64,000 bases of DNA, taken from NCBI GenBank assembly GCA_016711215.1, contig JADJTL010000003.1, forward strand, positions 1 through 64,000, read 5' to 3'. Below the pieces are notes generated by a model, which saw only the letters and a list, made by a program, of their open reading frames with translations, ran no database searches and was not told the origin of the DNA. This document shows positions 59,286 through 64,000 of this stretch, piece by piece. This DNA is from Pseudomonadota bacterium (GTDB taxonomy: Bacteria; Myxococcota_A; Polyangia; GCA-2747355). Made by a program: the position numbers and the translations under genes. Each line of letters begins with the position of its first letter. Position 1 is the stretch's first letter.

Positions 59286-61658
59286 ATGGCGCAGCGAGGC
59301 TTCTGGATCATCGTCATCACGGGCCTGGCAGCGGGCTGCAGCGATAGCGCTTCCTCCCAGCGCGACGGCGGCCTCGACGCCGCTCGCCTCGATGCCCAAG
59401 GCGTCCGGACGGACAGTGCCCCACCGCTGCGGGATGGCGCCGCCGATCGCGGGGTGAGCACGGACGCCGCGGTGCTTGGCTGCGGCGACGGGCTCTGCAG
59501 CGCCGGCGAGGACTGCAACAGCTGCGAGCGCGATTGCGGGGCCTGCGGCCTGTGGACGAGCCAGAGCGCACCGGCAGCCAGCGATCTCGAGACCGTCTTC
59601 TTTCCGGTCAACTCGCTGCGCGGCTATGCCGCCGGCGCCGCGGGCACGCTGCTCGCCACCAGCAACGGCGGCCTGCTCTGGACCAGCGTGGCCCCGACGA
59701 CGCCCGCCGTCGAGGCGACCCTGCGCGCGATGCACTTCGTCGACGCGCTGCAGGGCGTGGTCGTCGGCGACAGCGGCACGATCCTGCGCACTGTCGACGG
59801 CGGAGCGAGCTGGACCACGAGCGCCGCTGGCTTCACGGGCGCGCTGCGCGGCGTGGCCTTCGTCGATGCGCTGCACGGCCTGGCCGTCGGCGATGGGGGA
59901 GCCATCCTGCGCACCAGCGACGGCGGGGCGAGCTGGGGCAGCGCGAGCAACAGCGCCGGCGCCACGCTCCGCTCGGTGGCCTTCGCCGATGCGCAGCATG
60001 CGCTTGCCGTCGGCGACGGTGGGCTGATCGTCCGCAGCAGCGACGGCGGCAACAGCTGGACACCGGTGATCACCGCCGCCGTCGCCACTGACCTGCGCGC
60101 GGTCGCCTTTGGGCCGGGCACGAGCACGGCCTACGCGGTCGGGGCCGACGGCGCCCTGATCAAGAGCGCGGACGCCGGGCTCAGCTGGCAGCGGCTGATC
60201 ATCGACGGTGCGCCGGACCTCCGGGCGGTCGCCTTCCCTGTCGATGCCCTCCACGGCTGCGTGGTCGGCGACACGGGGATCGTGCTGCGCACGCGTGACG
60301 GCGGGGCGAGCTGGCGCCGCGAAAACGTCCGGGGCAACCCGGCGCTGCGCGGACTCTCCTTCCCCGCGCACTGGGTTCATGGCTACGCGGTGGGTCGCGG
60401 CGGCGTGATCGCCAAGCGCCAACCAGCCTGGGACGAGACGGTGCTCTATGACACCGAGCTGGCCGGTCAGCCGCGGATCTCGATCCTGCCGGGTGCGACG
60501 CCGGCCGACCGGGTGATCTTCGCCGGCACCAGCGCGGGCCTGCTCTTCGCCCTCCGCGACTTCGAGCGCATTCCGCTCTACCGGCCGGTCGCCCTCGACG
60601 GCGCTGTCGGCAACCGCGCGCCCGTCGGCGGGCTCGAGGGCGAGACCGGGGCGACGATCTTCGTCGGCACCAAGGGCGGCTTTGGCTACGCGGTCAACGC
60701 GGCGGATGGCGCGCTTCGCTGGCGCACCGACGGCGATGCCAGCAGCACGGGACTGCAACCCCTGGGTGAGGCGCTGGCGGCCTCCCCCGTGGTGTCGCCT
60801 TCGCGCAACCTGGCCTTCTTTGCGGCCCGCGGCGCCGCCTCGGCGGCCAGCCGCCTCTTTGCCTTCGACGCCAAGACGGGGGTCTGCCGCTGGGTCTTCA
60901 ACGGCGACTGCGATGGGGCCACGGGCACGCTCGCGGTCGGCGCCACCGACGCCGGCCCGATTCATGACGCTGCCGCACGGCCGCTCTACCTCGGCAGCAC
61001 ACGCCGCGCTGGCGGCGCCACGCTCTGGGCCATCGACGCCGGTGAGAGCGCGGGCGGCAGCGTGCTCTGGAGCAGGGATCTGGGTCCGAGCAGCGGTTCG
61101 CCAGCCTTCGGCGAGGCCAGTGCGCCGCGCGTCAGCTTTTACTTCGGCAGCGCCGATGGGCGATTCTGGCGCGTCCGCGCCAGTGACGGTGCCAGCTGCT
61201 GGGCGGCGAGCGGCACCACCTGCGCGGATGCCTCGGGGGCCGAAGAGGCCTTCTGCACGGCGAGCGACGCCCGGGCCGCGAGCTGTGCCGCGGGCAGCAG
61301 CGTGGTCGGCGGTCCCTCACCGATCTTCAGCGGACCCTCCGCCGGCCGCGTCGTCTTTGCCACCGCGGACGGCTTCCTGCGGATGCTCGACGGCAACGGG
61401 GGCCTGCAATGGAAGAGCGCAGCACCGATCGCCGGCGCGAGCGCCCCCCTGGTGCTGCCGGAGCCGACCAATCGCGTCTACGTCGGCTCGAGTGACGGCC
61501 GCCTCTACCAGTTCAACCTGGCCGACGGCGCCGCGCAGGGCAGCCGGGTCGTGGGCGACGGCAGCGCGGCCGTGGGCAGCCCGGTTCACGCCCAGCGACT
61601 CTATGTCAGCACGACCGACGGACGGATCTTCCGCTTCGACGTGCCCTTCGCGCCCTAG
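59286..61658 (+). CDS. secreted double beta-propeller lipoprotein (Ycf48-like plus PQQ-like)
   Basis: 790 residues. IIVITGLAAGCSDS is a lipoprotein signal (LAAGC). A CGDGLCSAGEDCNSCERDCGAC motif follows, a Cys-rich module frequent in myxobacterial exoproteins. Residues ~115-375 are six to seven Ycf48-type repeats (GDSGTILRTVDGGASWTT and similar). The second half has PQQ-like blades (ATIFVGTKGGFGYAVNAADG; GRLYQFNLADGAA). Both halves are binding scaffolds; the ligand is unknown. ATG 59286 is preceded by AGGGGGG. Confidence 0.83.
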   Translation: MAQRGFWIIVITGLAAGCSDSASSQRDGGLDAARLDAQGVRTDSAPPLRDGAADRGVSTDAAVLGCGDGLCSAGEDCNSCERDCGACGLWTSQSAPAASDLETVFFPVNSLRGYAAGAAGTLLATSNGGLLWTSVAPTTPAVEATLRAMHFVDALQGVVVGDSGTILRTVDGGASWTTSAAGFTGALRGVAFVDALHGLAVGDGGAILRTSDGGASWGSASNSAGATLRSVAFADAQHALAVGDGGLIVRSSDGGNSWTPVITAAVATDLRAVAFGPGTSTAYAVGADGALIKSADAGLSWQRLIIDGAPDLRAVAFPVDALHGCVVGDTGIVLRTRDGGASWRRENVRGNPALRGLSFPAHWVHGYAVGRGGVIAKRQPAWDETVLYDTELAGQPRISILPGATPADRVIFAGTSAGLLFALRDFERIPLYRPVALDGAVGNRAPVGGLEGETGATIFVGTKGGFGYAVNAADGALRWRTDGDASSTGLQPLGEALAASPVVSPSRNLAFFAARGAASAASRLFAFDAKTGVCRWVFNGDCDGATGTLAVGATDAGPIHDAAARPLYLGSTRRAGGATLWAIDAGESAGGSVLWSRDLGPSSGSPAFGEASAPRVSFYFGSADGRFWRVRASDGASCWAASGTTCADASGAEEAFCTASDARAASCAAGSSVVGGPSPIFSGPSAGRVVFATADGFLRMLDGNGGLQWKSAAPIAGASAPLVLPEPTNRVYVGSSDGRLYQFNLADGAAQGSRVVGDGSAAVGSPVHAQRLYVSTTDGRIFRFDVPFAP

Positions 61659-61672
61659 GCCCTAGCGCCCCA

Positions 61673-62809
61673 CTAGAAGCGGTGCCCGCAGTCGGCGCAG
61701 AACTTCGCGCCAGGGGCCACGGGCGTCTGGCATTGCGGGCAAGCCACCGGGGTCACGACCTGCGCCGCGCCGCAGCCGCTGCAGAACTTCGCCCCCGCGG
61801 CGACTAGCTCCCGACACTGAGGACAGGCCTGCGCGCTGCGAAAGGGAGTGCCGCAGGCGCTGCAGAACTTCGCGCCCGGCGGGTTGGCGGTCTGGCATTG
61901 CTCGCAGCGCGGACCGGAGGGCGCCGCCGCTGCGGGCGCAGCGGGTTGGGCGCCGCCACCCGCCGGCTGCAGCGCCTGCTGCAAGCCGCCGAGCATGCCC
62001 AACCCAACGCCGAGCCCAAGCCCAGCGCCGACGCCGGCGCCAGCGGCGCCTCCGGGCTGTTGCGCGGCATCCTGTAAGGCCTGAGCCGTCTTGTACTTCA
62101 TGTAGTGGTCGAGATTGCCGAAGAGGGCCATCCCCGAGCGCTCGTCGATGCGCTTCTGCACCTCCTCGGGCGGCGTGATCGCCGAGATGATGAAATCCTC
62201 GACGCAAAGGCCGTACTTGCCGAAGTCATCGCGGATGCGCGCCTTCATCGCCGTGCCGATCTCATCGTAGCTGCTCGGCAGGTCGAAGATCGTCTTGAGC
62301 GTCTCACCGAGGAAGTCGGTCAGTCGGCCGATGATGATATTGCGCAAGAAGTCGGCGATCTGCGGCGTGGTGACGATGCCCTGCGTGCCCACAATCGTGT
62401 CGACGAAGCGGTGCGCGTCCTCGACGCGGAACGAATGGATGCCAAAGGCCCGCAGCCGCACCATCGAGAGCTCGCGATCGCGAAAGAGCACGGGCTCCTT
62501 GGTGCCCCACTTCTGATTGGTGAAGACCTTGTGGTTGGTGAAGATCACCTCGGCGTTGAAGGGACTGTCGCCGCGGAAGACGGCCCAGTTGAGCACCTCG
62601 CCGAGCAGCGGCAGGTTTCCGCTGACCAGCGTATGACGCCCGGGACCAAAGGTATCGAGGGCTTTGCCGCCGCGGAAGAAGACCGCAGTCTGCGTCTGCC
62701 GCACAATCAGCTGGGCGCCGAGCTTCAGGTCGGCCTGACCATCCTCGGGGAAACGGCTGACGATCAGCTCGCCCGTGTTGTCCAAGCTCTGAACGACTTC
62801 GACCAGCAT
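61673..62809 (-). CDS. SPFH-domain protein with C-terminal zinc ribbons
   Basis: 378 residues. An SPFH/YdjI-like domain (residues ~1-240: QLIVRQTQTAVFFRGGKALDTFGPGRHTL; NFRGDSPFNAEVIFTNHKVFTNQKWGTKEPVLFRDRE) is followed by a Gly/Ala-rich linker and three CxxC zinc ribbons (CEQCQ, CPQCREL/CSGCG, CPQCQTP/CADCGHRF). Such proteins are cytosolic or membrane-associated scaffolds often next to envelope-stress genes; the exact role is unknown. It converges with the propeller lipoprotein, with 14 bp between the stops. Confidence 0.87.
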   Translation of the reverse strand: MLVEVVQSLDNTGELIVSRFPEDGQADLKLGAQLIVRQTQTAVFFRGGKALDTFGPGRHTLVSGNLPLLGEVLNWAVFRGDSPFNAEVIFTNHKVFTNQKWGTKEPVLFRDRELSMVRLRAFGIHSFRVEDAHRFVDTIVGTQGIVTTPQIADFLRNIIIGRLTDFLGETLKTIFDLPSSYDEIGTAMKARIRDDFGKYGLCVEDFIISAITPPEEVQKRIDERSGMALFGNLDHYMKYKTAQALQDAAQQPGGAAGAGVGAGLGLGVGLGMLGGLQQALQPAGGGAQPAAPAAAAPSGPRCEQCQTANPPGAKFCSACGTPFRSAQACPQCRELVAAGAKFCSGCGAAQVVTPVACPQCQTPVAPGAKFCADCGHRF

Positions 62810-63047
62810 GCGGCGCTCCCTTCACGTGGCGGCCGCCGCGGGTTGCGGCGACCGGGCTTTCCGCGGCCCGCGCGAGCGCGCGAGCCGCGACTGCGTGGGC
62901 GGCATCATTTGGGCCGCATCATTGTTGCGGAGGCACTCGACGCGGTCAATTGCCAGGCAGCAAGTCGCCGCACCCGGCCCGTGAGCCGCCGCGTCCCCCC
63001 TGAGCGGCGAAGGGCCCCCCGGTCGCGAATCGGGTAGACTGAAGCCC

Positions 63048-64000
63048 ATGCGCAGCGGACAAGGTCGCGGCCCGGAGCGGCCGCTGGCGGTGGTGGCGCT
63101 CGGCGGGCATGCGTTCGTGCGCCAGGGCGAGAGCGCATCGATTGCGATCCACGAGCGTTGTGCCGCCGAGATCTCGGCGGTGCTGCTCAACCTCGTCGAG
63201 CGCAACTACGATCTCGTCCTCACCCACGGCAACGGGCCGCAGGTCGGGCAGCTGCTGCTGCAGACCGATCTGACGCGCGACCAGGTGCCGGCGATGCCGC
63301 TCGACGTGCTCGTCGCCGACACGGAGGGCTGGCTCGGCTACGTGCTGCAACAGGCGCTGCTCAATCAGCTCCAGGCGCGGCACGCGCAGCGCTTCGTCGT
63401 CACGATGATCACCCAAGTGCTGGTCGACGAGGACGACCCGGCCTTCGCCGCGCCGACCAAGCCCGTCGGAGCGTTCATGTCGGCAGCGGAGGCCGAGAGC
63501 GCGCGCGATCGGCTGGGTTGGCACGTCGCCGAGGACGCCGGTCGGGGTTGGCGGCGCCATGTGCCGTCGCCGCAACCGCGCCAGGTCGTCCAGTGGCGCA
63601 TGATTCGCGATGCCGCGCTGCAGGGCCACATCGTGATCGCGGCCGGGGGTGGCGGCATTCCGGTCGTGCGGTCGGCGGAGGGCCAACTGCGCGGCGTCGA
63701 GGCGGTGATCGACAAGGATCGGACGTCGAGCGTCCTGGCCGCCGCGATCGGCGCGGACCTGCTGATCGTCCTGACCGATGTGCCGCAGGTCTACGTCGAC
63801 TACCGCAGGCCCAGCCAGCGAGGCCTGGATGCCGTGACCATGCAAGAGGCCGAGCGACTGATCGCGGAAGGCCACTTCGCGCCGGGCAGCATGGGGCCGA
63901 AGGTCGAGGCGATCGACGCTTTTCTGCGCAAGGGCGGACGACGTGGCTTGATCACCGCGCCCGCCGACCTCGCCGCAGCCCTGGAGGGGCGCGGCGGCAC
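63048..64000 (+). CDS. arcC: carbamate kinase (partial, runs off the right edge)
   Basis: From ATG 63048 the frame is open to the end of the window (about 317 codons). VVALGGHAFVRQGE, LTHGNGPQVGQLL, IAAGGGGIPVV, VIDKDRTSSVLAAAIGADLLIVLTDVPQVYVDY and FAPGSMGPKVEAIDAFL are the carbamate kinase signatures in order. The enzyme transfers phosphate between ADP and carbamoyl phosphate, usually in arginine or purine catabolism. Only a few C-terminal residues are likely missing. Confidence 0.93.
   Translation, partial: MRSGQGRGPERPLAVVALGGHAFVRQGESASIAIHERCAAEISAVLLNLVERNYDLVLTHGNGPQVGQLLLQTDLTRDQVPAMPLDVLVADTEGWLGYVLQQALLNQLQARHAQRFVVTMITQVLVDEDDPAFAAPTKPVGAFMSAAEAESARDRLGWHVAEDAGRGWRRHVPSPQPRQVVQWRMIRDAALQGHIVIAAGGGGIPVVRSAEGQLRGVEAVIDKDRTSSVLAAAIGADLLIVLTDVPQVYVDYRRPSQRGLDAVTMQEAERLIAEGHFAPGSMGPKVEAIDAFLRKGGRRGLITAPADLAAALEGRGG

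Noticed and set aside
58785..60965. 726-codon minus-strand frame
   Set aside because: Antisense to the M48 protease and propeller lipoprotein genes, whose motifs are clear; the minus-strand product is low-complexity Arg/Ala.
1..64000. tRNA, rRNA or riboswitch genes
   Set aside because: I looked for cloverleaf ends (GTTCxAxxC arms), rRNA landmarks and purine-riboswitch-like leaders near purH and found none I could support.

Overview
The window is very GC-rich and gene-dense and looks like a chromosomal segment from a myxobacterial-type (Myxococcota or other former Deltaproteobacteria) organism. The grounds are the HRDISPHN-type Ser/Thr kinase with a PEGA-like tail, a zinc-ribbon N-terminus of the kind common in that group, many lipoproteins, Cys-rich CGDGxC motifs, and a eukaryote-like acetyl-CoA carboxylase next to a PUFA-synthase-like enzyme. 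This is inference from protein style; there is no rRNA or tRNA gene to confirm it.

Layout. 1-5.9 kb: a minus-strand operon purH-purD-tsaC-methyltransferase-purA ending in a hairpin terminator, followed by the first codons of a zinc-ribbon protein. 6.0-9.6 kb: three minus-strand regulators (a sigma-region-4-like protein, a MerR-type protein with a palindromic operator over its start, and a Ser/Thr kinase). 9.7-14.7 kb: a plus-strand run with an exported protein, a MepA-like endopeptidase, TyrA, ThyX and a U32-like protein, converging on an FAD dehydrogenase. 16.2-21.5 kb: a mobile zone with two related ~1.25 kb RAYT-type (REP-associated tyrosine transposase) elements, two repeat arrays sharing the core ACCCGGGTTGATG, an intact Fic gene between them, an IS630 fragment and a truncated gene tail. 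21.6-31.4 kb: secreted proteins (a glycosidase-like lipoprotein and a frameshifted lipoprotein), an IS256 remnant, a methyltransferase, and a probable zinc-uptake group (permease, binding protein, porin-like protein, His/Cys-containing exported protein) without its ATPase. 31.6-33.8 kb: a membrane diguanylate cyclase.

33.9-50.9 kb is the most unusual part. It is a minus-strand operon encoding an acyl-CoA dehydrogenase, a giant KS-AT-KS-(ACP)5-KR-DH synthase, a eukaryote-architecture ACC whose biotin-carboxylase domain is degenerate, and a dedicated phosphopantetheinyl transferase. Together these could supply malonyl units, activate the carrier domains and build an acyl or polyene chain. All five ACP repeats carry Thr where the phosphopantetheine serine is expected. 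The synthase reading frame is broken twice inside the ACP repeats.

51.1-57.2 kb holds a complete [NiFe]-hydrogenase maturation set (hypC divergent from hypF-hypD-hypE, with hypA-hypB converging). hypE carries a frameshift and no hydrogenase structural gene is present. 57.4-64 kb has two YbjQ-like proteins, an M48 metalloprotease, a double beta-propeller lipoprotein, an SPFH/zinc-ribbon protein and the start of a carbamate kinase that runs off the end. Several independent small frameshifts (synthase, hypE, lipoprotein) raise the possibility of residual assembly error, so they should be checked against reads before being interpreted biologically.
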